NCBI RefSeq assembly: GCF_002902525.1
Contig: NZ_PPQZ01000008.1
Span: forward strand, 1-36,647
Length of the DNA: 36,647 nucleotides
Direction: 5' to 3'
Origin: Mammaliicoccus stepanovicii
GTDB lineage: Bacteria > Bacillota > Bacilli > Staphylococcales > Staphylococcaceae
In this document: one piece after another, positions 21,905 through 33,152 of the stretch
Layout of the letters: each line of letters begins with the position of its first letter
How positions within the stretch are numbered: the stretch's first letter is position 1
Translations under genes and position numbers: made by a program
The notes under the pieces: generated by a model
Told to the model about the DNA's origin: nothing
Database searches by the model: none
The model's input: only the letters and a program-made list of their open reading frames with translations

Positions 21905-23399
21905 AAGCACGTTCAATAGTGTATTATTGCTTTCTGGAACAATGGTCATTGTAAAAATTTTAAGTGCAATATATAGAGTGCCTTACCAAAATGTACTTGG
22001 TGATGAAGGTCTGTATGCATATCAACAAGTTTATCCATTAGTTGCTATTGTTAGTGTTGTAAGTTTAAATGCACTTCCAAGTGTGATGAGTAGTTGGATG
22101 ATAAATCGTAATCAAGATACAATCGCCGCACTGTTTTGGTGGTTACAGAGTATTTGTTTATCGGTAAGTATTATTTTATTTTTGTGTTCACATACAATAA
22201 GTGAACTTATGGGTGATGCGCAATTAGCTCCGATGATGCGCATGGCAAGTATTGCCTTAATTCCGCTTGTATTTATATCTATGACGCGTGGATATTATCA
22301 AATGAAGCATCAAATGAATACAATTGCGGTCTCTCAAGTAATAGACCAAGTATTGCGCGTTGTCGTGATCTTGATTGCTATATTTCTGTATGTGATTATG
22401 AATATTTCAATATATCAAGCTGGAACAATTGCTATTAGTGGATCTATTATTGGATTGAGTTGTGTTGTCATATACTTCTTAACAAAAAGTAAGCCACAAT
22501 GGACATTAACCTTTGAAATAAGTGTTAAAGATGTTAAGAATGTGATGACCATGACGTTTTTATATGCCATTTCGTATTTAATTTTAATATTGTGGCAAGT
22601 AGTAGATTCTTTTACACTTATCCATTTGTTGCAAGACACTGGATATAATTTTCAAGAAAGTATTAAAGTTAAAGGGATATTTGATAGAGGAGCATCACTT
22701 ATACAGATGGGATTAATCGTTACAACTACATTTAGTTTTGTGCTTATCCCATTACTAACAGAACAATTACAGAAGAAAAACCTTAAACTAGCAAATGAAT
22801 ATGCGAACACCTCTTTAAAGATAACCGTATTATTTAGTATGGCTGCTTCTATTGGGCTTATAAATTTGTTGCCAATATTAAATACGGTATTTTTCAAGAC
22901 GAATGAACTTGTAGGAACGCTTAGTATATTTATGCTCTCGGTCATATTTGTGACGTTCATTATTATGTACACTGCGTTACTTCAAGTTAAAGCAAAACGT
23001 AAAATATTGTTTTTAGCATTGGTAGTAGGTCTTGCTTTAAAACTATTATGTAATTATATATTTGTTATAAAATTCGGCATATTAGGTGCAAGTATTTCGA
23101 CTGTATTTTCACTGTCGATTTATACTTTAGTGCTACATTTAGCTGTTATTAAACAATATGATTTTCGAAATATGGGGAAATTCATTTTTAAAATCGTCAT
23201 AACTTTAGCTGTTATGAGTTTATTTGTTCAATTAGTATTATTAATTCCAGCAAATTCGAGAGTGACAAGCCTAATTGTATTAGTTTTTGCGGGTATTATT
23301 GGCGTAATTGTCGTGGTGACGGGTATAATTAAACTAAAGATATTGAAAAACGAAGAAATGAAACATTTACCGCTAATGGATAAAATAATAAAGGAGTAA
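21888..23399 (+). CDS. MOP-superfamily polysaccharide flippase (YabM/SpoVB-like)
   Basis: A polytopic membrane protein of about 503 residues with 12-14 predicted helices, of the polysaccharide transporter/SpoVB branch of the MOP (MurJ/MATE) superfamily. [31 protein letters not shown] at the N-terminus is typical. It probably flips a lipid-linked wall precursor, but the cargo is unknown; staphylococci carry a separate MurJ-type lipid II flippase elsewhere, so this is likely not it. The start is uncertain: three in-frame ATGs (21873, 21888, 21891) lie within the end of mfd and none has a strong ribosome binding site. Confidence 0.85.
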   Translation: MMTQSKSTFNSVLLLSGTMVIVKILSAIYRVPYQNVLGDEGLYAYQQVYPLVAIVSVVSLNALPSVMSSWMINRNQDTIAALFWWLQSICLSVSIILFLCSHTISELMGDAQLAPMMRMASIALIPLVFISMTRGYYQMKHQMNTIAVSQVIDQVLRVVVILIAIFLYVIMNISIYQAGTIAISGSIIGLSCVVIYFLTKSKPQWTLTFEISVKDVKNVMTMTFLYAISYLILILWQVVDSFTLIHLLQDTGYNFQESIKVKGIFDRGASLIQMGLIVTTTFSFVLIPLLTEQLQKKNLKLANEYANTSLKITVLFSMAASIGLINLLPILNTVFFKTNELVGTLSIFMLSVIFVTFIIMYTALLQVKAKRKILFLALVVGLALKLLCNYIFVIKFGILGASISTVFSLSIYTLVLHLAVIKQYDFRNMGKFIFKIVITLAVMSLFVQLVLLIPANSRVTSLIVLVFAGIIGVIVVVTGIIKLKILKNEEMKHLPLMDKIIKE

Positions 23400-23405
23400 C
23401 TTTAA

Positions 23406-24572
23406 ATGGCTCAACAAATTACAGTTGTTGGCCTAGGGAATTTTAGTTTAGAAGAACTGCCCCTAGGTATATATAGAATGCTACAATCTGCGAATAAAGT
23501 TTATGCACGAACATTAGATCATCCAGTTATCGCTGAATTAACAGAGATTAACTGGGAAGGTTTAGATTATGTTTATGAAAAACACGATGATTTTATAAAT
23601 GTATATAAAGAAATAGTGGATACATTAGTTCATTATTCTGATCAAGAAGATATTATTTATGCTGTTCCTGGAGATCCTATGGTTGCCGAAACGACTACGC
23701 AATTATTATTAGAATCAGGAAAAAATGTTAAAATATTAGGCGGTAAAAGTTTTCTTGATGATATGTTTAGGGCAATTAATATCGATCCCAATGATGGATT
23801 TACACTATTGGATGGTACAAGTTTGCATGAGTCACATCTTAATATAAGAACGAACACAATCATTACGCAAGTTTATGATCAAATGGTGGCATCAGATATC
23901 AAGATAACATTGATGGAGCGTTATCCAGATGAACACGAAGTAAGTATCGTTACAAATGCGAGACTTGGTGAAGCGGATGTTAAAACTTGTCCACTTTATG
24001 AAATGGATCACCATATTGAAGTGTCAAACTTAACAAGTGTTTATGTTCCAAAAATCTTAAATGAACAAGAAATATATGGGGATTTTCAGTATTTGGAAGA
24101 AACAATAGATACGCTTGTATCTGAGGATGGATGTCCTTGGGATAAAGTGCAAACGCATGAATCACTTAAACGTTATCTTATTGAAGAAACTTTTGAATTG
24201 ATAGAAGCAATAGATGAAGAAGACATTGACCATATGATAGAAGAGTTGGGTGATGTTTTACTGCAGGTAATGTTGCATAGCGCTATAGGTAAAAAAGATG
24301 GATATTTTGATGCGAGAGAAGTTATTGAAAGTATTACGCGCAAAATGATCAGAAGACATCCACACGTATTTAGTGATGAAGAAGCAAATAATATAGACGA
24401 TTTAAATCAAATTTGGCAAAAAGAAAAACTAAAAGAAGGAAAAGTAAATAAAGAAAAATTAGAAAAAATATTTGCTGATTACTTTTTGAAGTTGTATGAT
24501 AAAACGAAATTAGACGGTCTAAATGAACAAGAGCTGAAAAATTATATTAATAGAGGGGATTTAAAACTGTGA
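23406..24572 (+). CDS. YabN: tetrapyrrole-methylase-like domain fused to MazG pyrophosphohydrolase
   Basis: A 388-residue fusion. The N-terminal half (about 1-215, ITVVGLGNFSLEELP; AVPGDPMVAETT) is a SAM-dependent tetrapyrrole/RsmI-type methylase fold. The C-terminal half is MazG NTP pyrophosphohydrolase, with CPWDKVQTHESL and the metal motif EETFE (260-264) plus EELGD (279-283). Only one such MazG core is visible, and the protein is roughly 100 residues shorter than I recall for B. subtilis YabN. Likely a house-cleaning NTPase; the methylase substrate is unknown. It follows the flippase by 6 bases and overlaps rqcP by 4. Confidence 0.9.
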   Translation: MAQQITVVGLGNFSLEELPLGIYRMLQSANKVYARTLDHPVIAELTEINWEGLDYVYEKHDDFINVYKEIVDTLVHYSDQEDIIYAVPGDPMVAETTTQLLLESGKNVKILGGKSFLDDMFRAINIDPNDGFTLLDGTSLHESHLNIRTNTIITQVYDQMVASDIKITLMERYPDEHEVSIVTNARLGEADVKTCPLYEMDHHIEVSNLTSVYVPKILNEQEIYGDFQYLEETIDTLVSEDGCPWDKVQTHESLKRYLIEETFELIEAIDEEDIDHMIEELGDVLLQVMLHSAIGKKDGYFDAREVIESITRKMIRRHPHVFSDEEANNIDDLNQIWQKEKLKEGKVNKEKLEKIFADYFLKLYDKTKLDGLNEQELKNYINRGDLKL

Positions 24573-24835
24573 GATTAGATAAATATTTGAAAGTATCGCG
24601 CCTAATTAAACGTCGCACTCTAGCTAAAGAAGTGAGTGATCAAGGCAGAGTTAAAATAAATGGCATAGCAGCTAAAGCAAGTACAAATGTGAATGTAGAA
24701 GACGAGTTAGAAATTAGACTTGGTAATCGTATAATAGTAGTGAAAGTAACAGGATTATCTGAACATGCCAATAAAGAGAATGCGAAATCGATGTTCGATG
24801 TAGTTAAAGAAGAAAGAATTCAAGATTCTATTTAA
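24569..24835 (+). CDS. rqcP: RqcP, S4-domain ribosome quality control protein
   Basis: An 88-residue protein made almost entirely of an S4 RNA-binding domain (MRLDKYLKVSRLIKRRTLAKEV; GRVKING). Its position between yabN and divIC matches B. subtilis yabO/rqcP, whose product acts with RqcH on stalled 50S subunits during C-terminal alanine tailing. The start is GTG, overlapping the yabN stop as GTGA, with AGAGGGGAT upstream. The Hsp15/HslR family is the alternative name. Confidence 0.92.
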   Translation: MRLDKYLKVSRLIKRRTLAKEVSDQGRVKINGIAAKASTNVNVEDELEIRLGNRIIVVKVTGLSEHANKENAKSMFDVVKEERIQDSI

Positions 24836-24851
24836 ATAAGGAGGTACGATT

Positions 24852-25235
24852 ATGGCGCAAAAAATAAAAAAATTAGACAATGAATTTACCCAGTCTCAAA
24901 ACAAGAAGAAAAAAACAGTCAGTAAGACGCGCCAAGTAGTACGTAAGAGGTTAACCTTATTTGGTGGTATATTGGTCATTATTGTAATTGTGATGTTAAT
25001 CATGTTGTTTATGCAGAAAAATAGAAACGAAGAATTAGCAAAAGAACGAAAAGAAAAAGCATTAACTTATGAACAATTACAAGATAAAGAAATAGATCTT
25101 AAAGAACAAATTAAACGTTTGAACGATAAAGAATATATAGAAAAACTTGCAAGAAGTGAATATTTCTTGAGTAATGACGGGGAAATTATATTCAAATTAC
25201 CAGAAGACAAAAAACAATCAGAAAATAATAAATAA
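24852..25235 (+). CDS. divIC: Cell division protein DivIC (FtsB-like)
   Basis: A 127-residue bitopic septum protein that partners FtsL and DivIB in the divisome. A short cytoplasmic basic segment (KKKKTVSKTRQVVRKR) precedes one transmembrane helix (about residues 35-55, LTLFGGILVIIVIVMLIML), then an extracellular coiled coil (QLQDKEIDLKEQIKRLND) and the conserved IEKLARSEYFLSNDGEIIFKLP. AATAAGGAGG precedes the ATG. The sporulation genes yabP and yabQ, which separate it from rqcP in B. subtilis, are absent. Confidence 0.94.
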   Translation: MAQKIKKLDNEFTQSQNKKKKTVSKTRQVVRKRLTLFGGILVIIVIVMLIMLFMQKNRNEELAKERKEKALTYEQLQDKEIDLKEQIKRLNDKEYIEKLARSEYFLSNDGEIIFKLPEDKKQSENNK

Positions 25236-25248
25236 TCATTATATGGCG

Positions 25249-25277
25249 TTGTATATTTTACTATAGAAGCATATAAT
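25249..25277 (+). promoter_or_regulatory. Promoter for the S1-domain gene yabR
   Basis: TTGTAT (25249-25254), 17 bases, TATAAT (25272-25277), 42 bases before the yabR ATG. Confidence 0.75.
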
Positions 25278-25318
25278 AAGGTTAAAGTGAATTTATATCA
25301 GGAGGATACAGTAATAAT

Positions 25319-25702
25319 ATGTCAATTGAAGTAGGTAATAAAGTCAAAGGGAAAGTTACAGGTATTAAGAATTTTGGTGCGTTCGTTGAGTTACCTGAAG
25401 GGAAAAGTGGACTAGTTCATATCAGTGAAGTTGCTGATAATTATGTTGAGAATGTTAATGATCATTTAACAGTGGGCGATGAAGTAGAAGTTAAAGTATT
25501 AACTGTTGCAGATGACGGTAAAATTAGCTTATCTATAAAAAAAGCTAAAGAACGTCCGAAACGTCAAGCACCAAAGAAAGAGCCAAAGCCTGAGGACTTT
25601 GAAAAGAAATTATCAAACTTTCTAAAAGATAGTGAAGATAAGATGACATCTATTAAGAGACAAACTGAATCACGTCGTGGTGGTAAAGGCGCAAGACGAT
25701 AA
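25319..25702 (+). CDS. S1 RNA-binding domain protein (YabR)
   Basis: A 127-residue protein with one S1 domain at residues 1-74 (VGNKVKGKVTGIKNFGAFVELP; GLVHISEVADNYV; KISLSIKKAKE) and a basic tail rich in K, P and R. Family members (YabR, YugI, CvfD) associate with ribosomes and influence translation or RNA stability, but the exact role is unsettled. It has its own promoter, ATCAGGAGG upstream, and is closed by a terminator, so it is probably monocistronic. Confidence 0.9.
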   Translation: MSIEVGNKVKGKVTGIKNFGAFVELPEGKSGLVHISEVADNYVENVNDHLTVGDEVEVKVLTVADDGKISLSIKKAKERPKRQAPKKEPKPEDFEKKLSNFLKDSEDKMTSIKRQTESRRGGKGARR

Positions 25703-25715
25703 TTGATTATAATTT

Positions 25716-25745
25716 AAAGAGGCTAATTTATTGAGCCTCTTTTTA
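25716..25745 (+). terminator. Intrinsic terminator after yabR
   Basis: Nine-base arms AAAGAGGCT and AGCCTCTTT around a 9-base loop, ending in five T. Confidence 0.88.
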
Positions 25746-25791
25746 ATTTGAATTAATCAATGTAATATATAAACGATTGAGGTGTATAACG

Positions 25792-27072
25792 ATGCTGAAA
25801 ATAACATGGGACGAAGATGAAATAATTGCATTGGCTGTTTCAACGGGAATAGATAGTATGGCGTTATTACACATGTTAAATACGACCTATAGAAATACTT
25901 ATCGAAAGTTGATATGTTTACATGTAAATCATGGGTTGAGAGAAGCGTCAAATGAAGAAGCGGCGTTTATTAAGAAGTATTGTGAAGAACATAATATTGA
26001 ACTTTACATCAAGAACCTTGATTTATCTGAAATTGTGAAACAAAACAAAAGTATTCAAGAGGCTTCTAGAAAGTATAGATACGCATGGTTTGATGAAATG
26101 ATGACTGAAACAAGTGGTGATGTACTACTTACTGCACATCATATAGATGACCAAAAAGAAACAATTGCTTATCGCTTGTTTTCAGGTAGAATTGGGCGTG
26201 CATCATTAGGGATTGAAGTTGAACAAACAAGACAATCGTATCGAATAGTGCGACCTTTGTTACATATATCTAAATCTGAAATAGCTCAATATCAACAAAT
26301 AAGCGGGTTCGAGTACTATGAAGACGTAACGAATAAAGACACAAAGTATACGAGGAATTATATACGCAATGAAGTTTTGCCGACTATTCAAAAACGTGAA
26401 GAACTTTCTACGAACCATTTACTCGATTTAAATGACTGGGTGGATGATGCTAGAAAGTTAATCAAAGAACAAGCTTCACAGTTTATTAAAAACGAAGTGT
26501 TATTAGAAAATGAAGCTAATATTAAACGAGATGTATTCAATAATTTAAATCAACTCGTTAAAGTTCAAGTGTTAGACGAATTAGTTGATAAGTATGTTGG
26601 AAGGCGATTCAGCATGAAGGCATATCAAGAATGGCTGAGTATATTTGCAAACGATACAAAACAATCTGTCATTCCTGTGTCTGATAATTGGCAGTTTGTA
26701 GTCGCATATGATAAATTATTATTATGTGAAGAAATAGAGTTTGATATAAATTCGACATTTATTGAAGCTTTTGAACAATGTGTTTTTGATAAATGGTTAA
26801 TTGAAACGAAAAATATAGATAAGTCCTTGCTCGTAAGAACAAGACTCACTGGTGATCGCATTCAATATTATAACCGGGGAAATAAACACCACAAAAAAGT
26901 TAACAGAATTATGATCGACAACAAACTAGATATACATAAGAGAGATACATGCCCCATCATTGTAAACGGGAAGGACATTATTGCAGTTGGGGACATATGG
27001 ATGGATTCAAACTTTAAGAACTTATTAACTATTACTTATATTGGAGATGACTTTAATGAACGATTCGATTAA
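25792..27072 (+). CDS. tilS: tRNA(Ile)-lysidine synthase
   Basis: TilS attaches lysine to C34 of the CAU-anticodon tRNA(Ile), changing it to read AUA; the enzyme is essential in most bacteria. The 426-residue protein has an N-terminal ATP-pyrophosphatase domain with the PP-loop STGIDS (17-22), a staphylococcal version of the usual SGGxDS. LHVNHGLR and TAHHIDDQKET follow, then the TilS-specific C-terminal domain. The ATG beginning MLKITW follows TTGAGGTG. It overlaps hpt by 17 bases, the same conserved pairing as in B. subtilis, although spoIIE, yabS and yabT are absent upstream. Confidence 0.94.
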   Translation: MLKITWDEDEIIALAVSTGIDSMALLHMLNTTYRNTYRKLICLHVNHGLREASNEEAAFIKKYCEEHNIELYIKNLDLSEIVKQNKSIQEASRKYRYAWFDEMMTETSGDVLLTAHHIDDQKETIAYRLFSGRIGRASLGIEVEQTRQSYRIVRPLLHISKSEIAQYQQISGFEYYEDVTNKDTKYTRNYIRNEVLPTIQKREELSTNHLLDLNDWVDDARKLIKEQASQFIKNEVLLENEANIKRDVFNNLNQLVKVQVLDELVDKYVGRRFSMKAYQEWLSIFANDTKQSVIPVSDNWQFVVAYDKLLLCEEIEFDINSTFIEAFEQCVFDKWLIETKNIDKSLLVRTRLTGDRIQYYNRGNKHHKKVNRIMIDNKLDIHKRDTCPIIVNGKDIIAVGDIWMDSNFKNLLTITYIGDDFNERFD

Positions 27073-27592
27073 GTCAGTTGTATTAACTGAGGAACAGATT
27101 CAAGAAAGATGCAAAGCTTTAGGCAAACAAATTACAGAAGACTATAAAGGGAAAACACCAATTTGTGTTGGTATCCTTAAAGGTTCTATCATGTTTATGG
27201 CAGATTTAATTAAAAATATTGAAACACACGTAGAAATAGATTTTATGGATGTTTCTAGTTATCATGGTGGAACAGAGTCTACTGGTGAAGTAAAAATACT
27301 AAAAGACTTAAGTACGTCTGTCGACAATCGAGACGTTATTATCATTGAAGATATTTTAGAAACAGGTACAACATTGAATTCGATAGTAGATTTATTGAAA
27401 TATAGAAATTGTAATTCTATAGAAATCGTTACGCTTTTAGACAAACCGATGAAACGTAAAGTAGATATTGAAGCTAAATATGTTGGAGAGAAAATTCCAG
27501 ACGAATTTGTTGTTGGATATGGTTTGGATTTTGCAGAAAAGTATCGTAACTTACCATACATTGGAACGCTTAAACCTGAAATATATCAATAA
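27056..27592 (+). CDS. hpt: Hypoxanthine-guanine phosphoribosyltransferase
   Basis: Salvages hypoxanthine and guanine to IMP and GMP using PRPP. At 178 residues it is full length, with the PRPP-binding loop VIIIEDILETGTTLNS (E98, D99), GILKGSIMFMADL near the N-terminus and PDEFVVGYGLDFAEKYRNLPYIG at the C-terminus. The ATG beginning MNDSIKS follows TTGGAGATGA and lies inside the end of tilS, which suggests translational coupling. It uses the PRPP made by Prs. Confidence 0.96.
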   Translation: MNDSIKSVVLTEEQIQERCKALGKQITEDYKGKTPICVGILKGSIMFMADLIKNIETHVEIDFMDVSSYHGGTESTGEVKILKDLSTSVDNRDVIIIEDILETGTTLNSIVDLLKYRNCNSIEIVTLLDKPMKRKVDIEAKYVGEKIPDEFVVGYGLDFAEKYRNLPYIGTLKPEIYQ

Positions 27593-27636
27593 TAGTAAAT
27601 AGCGAGTTTAATTACTAGCGTAAGAAAATATAAATA

Positions 27637-27645
27637 TGGTAAAAT
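27637..27645 (+). promoter_or_regulatory. Extended -10 promoter for ftsH
   Basis: TGGTAAAAT (TGnTAnAAT type), 39 bases before the ftsH ATG, without a convincing -35. Confidence 0.55.
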
Positions 27646-27684
27646 TTTTGTTAGTTTTATTAATTGAGTAGGAGGACAAATTGA

Positions 27685-29793
27685 ATGCAAAAAGCTTTTC
27701 GTAATATATTAATGATCGCGCTTTTAGCCATCGTCCTATTTGGTGTATTCCAGTTCATTAATGGTAATGGGCAGGCACCAAAACAGCTTACATATAATGA
27801 ATTTATGACGAAGCTAGAAAAGGGCGATTTAAAAACGTTAACTATACAACCTGAACAAAATGTTTATATGGTTAGTGGTGAACTAAAAAAAGGCAAAGAT
27901 AAATCATATACATCTTCAGTCTTATTTAATAATCAAGATGATTTGAAAAAAATAACAGAAACAGCTCAAAAACAAGATAACTTAAAATTTGAAGTTAAAG
28001 AAGAAGAGAAACAAAGTGTATTTGTTAGTGTATTAACAACACTTATTCCAGTCTTAGTTATAGCATTCTTATTTATATTCTTGTTAAGCCAAATGCAAGG
28101 TGGCGGCGGCGGTGGCGGCCGTGTCATGAACTTTGGTAAATCTAAGGCGAAACTTTACGACAATCAGAAAAAACGCGTGAGATTCTCTGACGTTGCGGGT
28201 GCTGATGAAGAGAAACAAGAATTAGTTGAAATTGTTGATTTCCTTAAAGATAATCGTAAATTCAAGAAAATGGGAGCACGTATACCTAAAGGTGTCTTAC
28301 TTGTTGGTCCTCCTGGTACAGGTAAAACATTACTAGCAAGAGCAGTTGCAGGTGAAGCAGGAACACCATTCTTCTCTATCAGTGGTTCTGATTTCGTTGA
28401 GATGTTCGTTGGTGTAGGTGCGAGTCGTGTTCGTGATTTATTTGAGAATGCTAAGAAAAATGCACCATGTATTATTTTCATTGATGAAATTGATGCAGTA
28501 GGTCGTCAACGTGGTGCTGGTGTTGGTGGCGGACATGATGAACGTGAGCAAACACTTAACCAGTTATTAGTTGAAATGGATGGCTTCGGTGAAAACGAAG
28601 GTATTATCATGATCGCAGCAACAAACCGTCCTGATATTCTAGACCCAGCTTTATTACGTCCAGGTCGTTTCGACAGACAAATTCAAGTAGGTCGTCCTGA
28701 TGTTAGAGGACGTGAAGCAGTTCTTAAAGTACATGCGCGTAATAAACCTTTAGATGAAACGGTTGACTTACAAGCAATTTCTCAAAGAACGCCTGGATTC
28801 TCAGGTGCAGATTTAGAAAACTTATTAAACGAAGCAGCATTAGTTGCAGCACGTACTAATAAAACTAAGATAGATATGCGCGATATCGAAGAAGCAACAG
28901 ATAGAGTTATTGCAGGTCCAGCTAAGAAGACACGAATGATTTCTAAGAAAGAAAAAAATATCGTCGCTTTCCACGAAGCAGGACATACAATCATTGGTTG
29001 TGTACTAGATGAAGCGGAAATGGTTCATAAAGTTACCATTGTTCCACGTGGACAAGCTGGTGGTTATGCTATGATGCTTCCTAAAGAAGACCGTTACTTT
29101 ATGACAGAGCCTGAACTTTTAGATAAGATTGTTGGTTTACTAGGTGGACGTGTATCTGAAGAAATTAATTTTGGAGAAGCGTCAACTGGTGCACATAACG
29201 ATTTCCAACGTGCTACAAGTATTGCACGTAAGATGGTTACTGAATATGGTATGAGTAAGAAATTAGGTCCATTACAATTTGGTAGTTCAGATAGTGGACA
29301 AGTATTTTTAGGTAAAGATATGCAATCAGAGCCTAACTATTCTGACCAAATTGCTTATGAAATTGATTCAGAAGTTCAACGTATTATTAAAGAACAATAT
29401 GAACGTTGTAAACAAATTCTTACAGAGCATAAAGAACAATTAACATTAATTGCCGAAACATTACTTGTTGAAGAAACGTTAGTTGCTGAACAAATTCAAT
29501 CATTATTTAACGAAGGAAAATTACCTGAAGTTGAATATGATGATAGTTATTTAGAAGAACATAATGATTCTGATGAAGATAAATATAAAGGTGACTTAAC
29601 TGAACAAGAAGGTACATTGGATGTTGATGACGATGAGGTTGGTAAATCTTATGATGAAGTCAAAGATGAAGTTTCTCATGATAAAGATCATGAATCAAAT
29701 ACATCTGACAATGAACATAAAGATGAGCCAGCACATGAAGATGAACCAAATATTGATGATTTAGGTGACAACAAGCCTACAGATCGTAAATGA
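27685..29793 (+). CDS. ftsH: ATP-dependent zinc metalloprotease FtsH
   Basis: A hexameric membrane AAA+ protease that degrades misassembled membrane proteins and some regulators. The 702-residue protein has two transmembrane helices (about 7-24 and 112-133) around an extracellular domain, and a Gly7 linker ([11 protein letters not shown]). The ATPase has Walker A GPPGTGKT (208-215) and Walker B IIFIDEID, with second-region-of-homology arginines in RPGRFDRQ. The zinc site is HEAGH (430-434). The last 70 residues are a long acidic, histidine-containing tail. GTAGGAGGAC precedes the ATG. Confidence 0.97.
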   Translation: MQKAFRNILMIALLAIVLFGVFQFINGNGQAPKQLTYNEFMTKLEKGDLKTLTIQPEQNVYMVSGELKKGKDKSYTSSVLFNNQDDLKKITETAQKQDNLKFEVKEEEKQSVFVSVLTTLIPVLVIAFLFIFLLSQMQGGGGGGGRVMNFGKSKAKLYDNQKKRVRFSDVAGADEEKQELVEIVDFLKDNRKFKKMGARIPKGVLLVGPPGTGKTLLARAVAGEAGTPFFSISGSDFVEMFVGVGASRVRDLFENAKKNAPCIIFIDEIDAVGRQRGAGVGGGHDEREQTLNQLLVEMDGFGENEGIIMIAATNRPDILDPALLRPGRFDRQIQVGRPDVRGREAVLKVHARNKPLDETVDLQAISQRTPGFSGADLENLLNEAALVAARTNKTKIDMRDIEEATDRVIAGPAKKTRMISKKEKNIVAFHEAGHTIIGCVLDEAEMVHKVTIVPRGQAGGYAMMLPKEDRYFMTEPELLDKIVGLLGGRVSEEINFGEASTGAHNDFQRATSIARKMVTEYGMSKKLGPLQFGSSDSGQVFLGKDMQSEPNYSDQIAYEIDSEVQRIIKEQYERCKQILTEHKEQLTLIAETLLVEETLVAEQIQSLFNEGKLPEVEYDDSYLEEHNDSDEDKYKGDLTEQEGTLDVDDDEVGKSYDEVKDEVSHDKDHESNTSDNEHKDEPAHEDEPNIDDLGDNKPTDRK

Positions 29794-29836
29794 TAATTTT
29801 ATAAATGAAGTTGAAGATTACATTTGACGACTTCGT

Positions 29837-29897
29837 AAAACAAGGGACAACCCTGATAAAATCAAATAGATTTTGATCAGGATTGTCCTTGTTTTTA
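29837..29897 (+). terminator. Long intrinsic terminator after ftsH
   Basis: Imperfect arms (ACAAGGGACAACCCTGAT and ATCAGGATTGTCCTTGT, continued by AAAATC/GATTTT) close an AAATA loop and are followed by TTTTT. The A-run on the left could make it act in both directions. Confidence 0.85.
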
Positions 29898-29962
29898 ATT
29901 AGAAGAGAATTCAGAAATAAATCATGAAACCATGACTAATTTATTAAAAGGGAGCAAGAAAA

Positions 29963-30841
29963 ATGACACAAGATTATTTAGTACGCGGATTAGCATTCAA
30001 TGATGAAGTGAGAGCATTCGCAGTAGATACAACAAATACAGTTCAAGAAGCACAAACAAGACATTACACATGGCCAACAGCATCTGCCGCAATGGGTAGA
30101 TCAATGACAGCTGGTGTCATCATGGGCTCAATGCTAAAAAATGAAGAAAAACTAACAATAACAATTGATGGTGGCGGACCAATCGGTAAAATCATGGTAG
30201 ATGCAAATGGTAAAGGTGAAGTAAGAGGCTATGTAGAAAACCCTCAAACACATTTCCCTTTAAATGACCAAGGTAAATTAGATGTAAGAAGAGCAGTTGG
30301 AACAGATGGTATGTTAAGTGTCGTAAAAGACATTGGCATGAAAGATTATTTCACTGGATCGACACCAATCGTTTCAGGTGAACTTGGTGAAGATTTTACG
30401 TATTATTTTGTTACGAGTGAACAAGTACCATCTGCAGTTGGTTTAGGGGTTTTAGTTAATCCTGATAATTCTATCAAGGCTGCAGGAGGATTTGTAATCC
30501 AATTAATGCCGGGTGCTTCTGAAGAAACTATTTCTGCAATAGAAGAAAAAATTCAACAAATGGATCCAGTATCTAAGTTGATAGATAGTGGACTTACACC
30601 AGAAGAAATATTAGAAACTGTTTTAGGTAAAGAAAATATAAGATTTATTGATAAGATGGAAGTAGAATTTAAGTGTAATTGTTCGAGAGAAAAATTCTTA
30701 AATGCTATAAAAGGTTTAGGTGAAGCAGAAATAGACGCTATGATTAAAGAAGACCATGGTGCTGAAGTGGAATGTCATTTTTGTAGAACGAAATACCAAT
30801 TTTCAGAAGAAGATTTAAATACGCTTAAAGAAAATATTTAA
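29963..30841 (+). CDS. hslO: Redox-regulated chaperone Hsp33
   Basis: Hsp33 is a holdase switched on by oxidation and unfolding. The 292-residue protein has its redox zinc centre at the C-terminus as CNC (C238, C240) and CHFC (C271, C274), all four ligands present. The N-terminal substrate-binding domain is recognised by [20 protein letters not shown] and [23 protein letters not shown] precedes the ATG. In B. subtilis coaX sits between ftsH and hslO and is absent here. Confidence 0.96.
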   Translation: MTQDYLVRGLAFNDEVRAFAVDTTNTVQEAQTRHYTWPTASAAMGRSMTAGVIMGSMLKNEEKLTITIDGGGPIGKIMVDANGKGEVRGYVENPQTHFPLNDQGKLDVRRAVGTDGMLSVVKDIGMKDYFTGSTPIVSGELGEDFTYYFVTSEQVPSAVGLGVLVNPDNSIKAAGGFVIQLMPGASEETISAIEEKIQQMDPVSKLIDSGLTPEEILETVLGKENIRFIDKMEVEFKCNCSREKFLNAIKGLGEAEIDAMIKEDHGAEVECHFCRTKYQFSEEDLNTLKENI

Positions 30842-30860
30842 CAAGTATAAAGTAAATACT

Positions 30861-30888
30861 TTCACTATATTCAGACATTTGTTATAAT
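30861..30888 (+). promoter_or_regulatory. cysK promoter
   Basis: TTCACT (30861-30866), 16 bases, TATAAT (30883-30888), 52 bases before the cysK start. The AT-rich region downstream could hold a CymR site, but I could not identify one confidently. Confidence 0.65.
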
Positions 30889-30939
30889 TATTATATCCGA
30901 TAAACAAACTAAGATATAAAAAACAAGGAGTGAAGTGCA

Positions 30940-31869
30940 ATGGCTAAGAAAGTAAATAATATTGTTGAATTAATTGGGGATACACCTGTTGTGAAATTAA
31001 ACAATGTAGTTGAAGAAGGTTCTGCAGACGTGTACGTTAAGTTAGAATATCAAAACCCAGGTAGTTCAGTTAAAGATAGAATTGGGTTAGCAATGATAGA
31101 AGCTGCTGAAAGAGATGGTAAAATTAAACCCGGCGATACGATTGTTGAACCAACATCTGGGAATACAGGTATCGGTTTAGCTATGGTTGCTGCTGCAAAA
31201 GGATATAAAGCAGTATTTGTAATGCCAGATACAATGAGTAGTGAACGTCGTTCATTATTAAGAGCATATGGTGCTGAATTAGTATTAACACCTGGTGCTG
31301 AAGGTATGAAAGGTGCAATCAAAAAAGCAAAAGAACTTAAAGAAGAAAAAGGCTATTTCGAACCACAACAATTTGAAAATCCTGCTAATCCTAAAGTACA
31401 CGAACTAACAACTGGCCCAGAATTATTACAACAATTTGAAGGCGAACAAATCGACGCTTTCTTAGCTGGTGTAGGAACGGGTGGTACTTTAACTGGAGCA
31501 GGAAAAGTCCTTAAAGAAAAGTATCCTAATATTCAAATAGTAGCAATTGAACCTGAAGATTCTCCTATTTTAAGTGGTGGCAAACCTGGACCTCATAAAT
31601 TACAAGGTCTTGGTGCAGGGTTTGTGCCTGGAACATTAGATACTAATGTTTACGATGATGTTGTTAAAGTAGGCAACGAAGAAGCAATGGAAATGTCTAG
31701 AAAAGTTGCTAAAGAAGAAGGAATTCTTGGTGGTATTTCATCTGGTGCTGCAATTGTAGCTGCATTGAAAAAAGCGAAAGAACTAGGTGAAGGTAAGACA
31801 GTTGTTACAGTGCTACCAAGTAATGGTGAACGTTACTTATCTACTCCTTTATATGCTTTTGATGATTAA
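30940..31869 (+). CDS. cysK: Cysteine synthase (O-acetylserine thiol-lyase)
   Basis: A PLP enzyme that forms cysteine from O-acetylserine and sulfide. The 309-residue protein carries the PLP lysine K45 ([11 protein letters not shown]), the substrate loop [10 protein letters not shown], the phosphate-binding [12 protein letters not shown], and GGISSGAA near the C-terminus. ACAAGGAGTG precedes the ATG. It is monocistronic by its promoter and terminator. In Firmicutes cysK is commonly under CymR control, but no site is claimed here. The B. subtilis neighbours pabB, pabA and pabC are missing downstream. Confidence 0.97.
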   Translation: MAKKVNNIVELIGDTPVVKLNNVVEEGSADVYVKLEYQNPGSSVKDRIGLAMIEAAERDGKIKPGDTIVEPTSGNTGIGLAMVAAAKGYKAVFVMPDTMSSERRSLLRAYGAELVLTPGAEGMKGAIKKAKELKEEKGYFEPQQFENPANPKVHELTTGPELLQQFEGEQIDAFLAGVGTGGTLTGAGKVLKEKYPNIQIVAIEPEDSPILSGGKPGPHKLQGLGAGFVPGTLDTNVYDDVVKVGNEEAMEMSRKVAKEEGILGGISSGAAIVAALKKAKELGEGKTVVTVLPSNGERYLSTPLYAFDD

Positions 31870-31907
31870 TAAGTTCAATTTAGAAAGTTAAAAATGTATG
31901 AAAATAT

Positions 31908-32788
<881 letters not shown>

Positions 32789-32792
32789 GATA

Positions 32793-33152
32793 ATGGATAA
32801 AATCATACTAGAGGGCATGTCGTTCTATGCTTATCATGGTGCTTTAAAGGCAGAAAATGAAATAGGACAAATATTTTTAGTGGATTTAGAGCTTAGTTTG
32901 GATTTGTCTGAAGCGGGTGAATCTGACGACTTGAAAAAAACTGTGCATTACGGTGAGGTATTTGAAATCGTTAAAGAAATAATGGAAAATAAACCAGTAC
33001 AATTAATTGAACATCTTGCTGAACGTATTGCAAAACAAATCTTTTCGAATTATAATCGAGTATTGGAAACGAAAGTTAAGATTACTAAAAACAATCCGCC
33101 AATACCAGGACATTATCAAGGTGTAGGTATTGAGATAGTGAGGACGAGATAA
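32793..33152 (+). CDS. folB: Dihydroneopterin aldolase
   Basis: Cleaves 7,8-dihydroneopterin to 6-hydroxymethyl-7,8-dihydropterin and glycolaldehyde in folate synthesis. The 119-residue protein has the family [17 protein letters not shown]-terminus, the catalytic-region glutamate in [10 protein letters not shown], and KNNPPIPGH with the active-site lysine. It starts 4 bases after folP and its stop overlaps the folK start by one base (TAATG). Confidence 0.96.
   Translation: MDKIILEGMSFYAYHGALKAENEIGQIFLVDLELSLDLSEAGESDDLKKTVHYGEVFEIVKEIMENKPVQLIEHLAERIAKQIFSNYNRVLETKVKITKNNPPIPGHYQGVGIEIVRTR

Noticed and set aside
22652-22972. Minus-strand open frame of 106 codons opposite the flippase gene
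   Set aside because: Antisense to a membrane protein gene, where such frames are common by codon composition; no family resemblance.
28100-28125. G-rich repeat in an AT-rich genome within ftsH
   Set aside because: It encodes the polyglycine linker after the second transmembrane helix of FtsH, a normal feature of the protein.
28164-28481. Minus-strand open frame of 105 codons opposite the ftsH ATPase domain
   Set aside because: Fully inside conserved ftsH coding sequence; a shadow frame.
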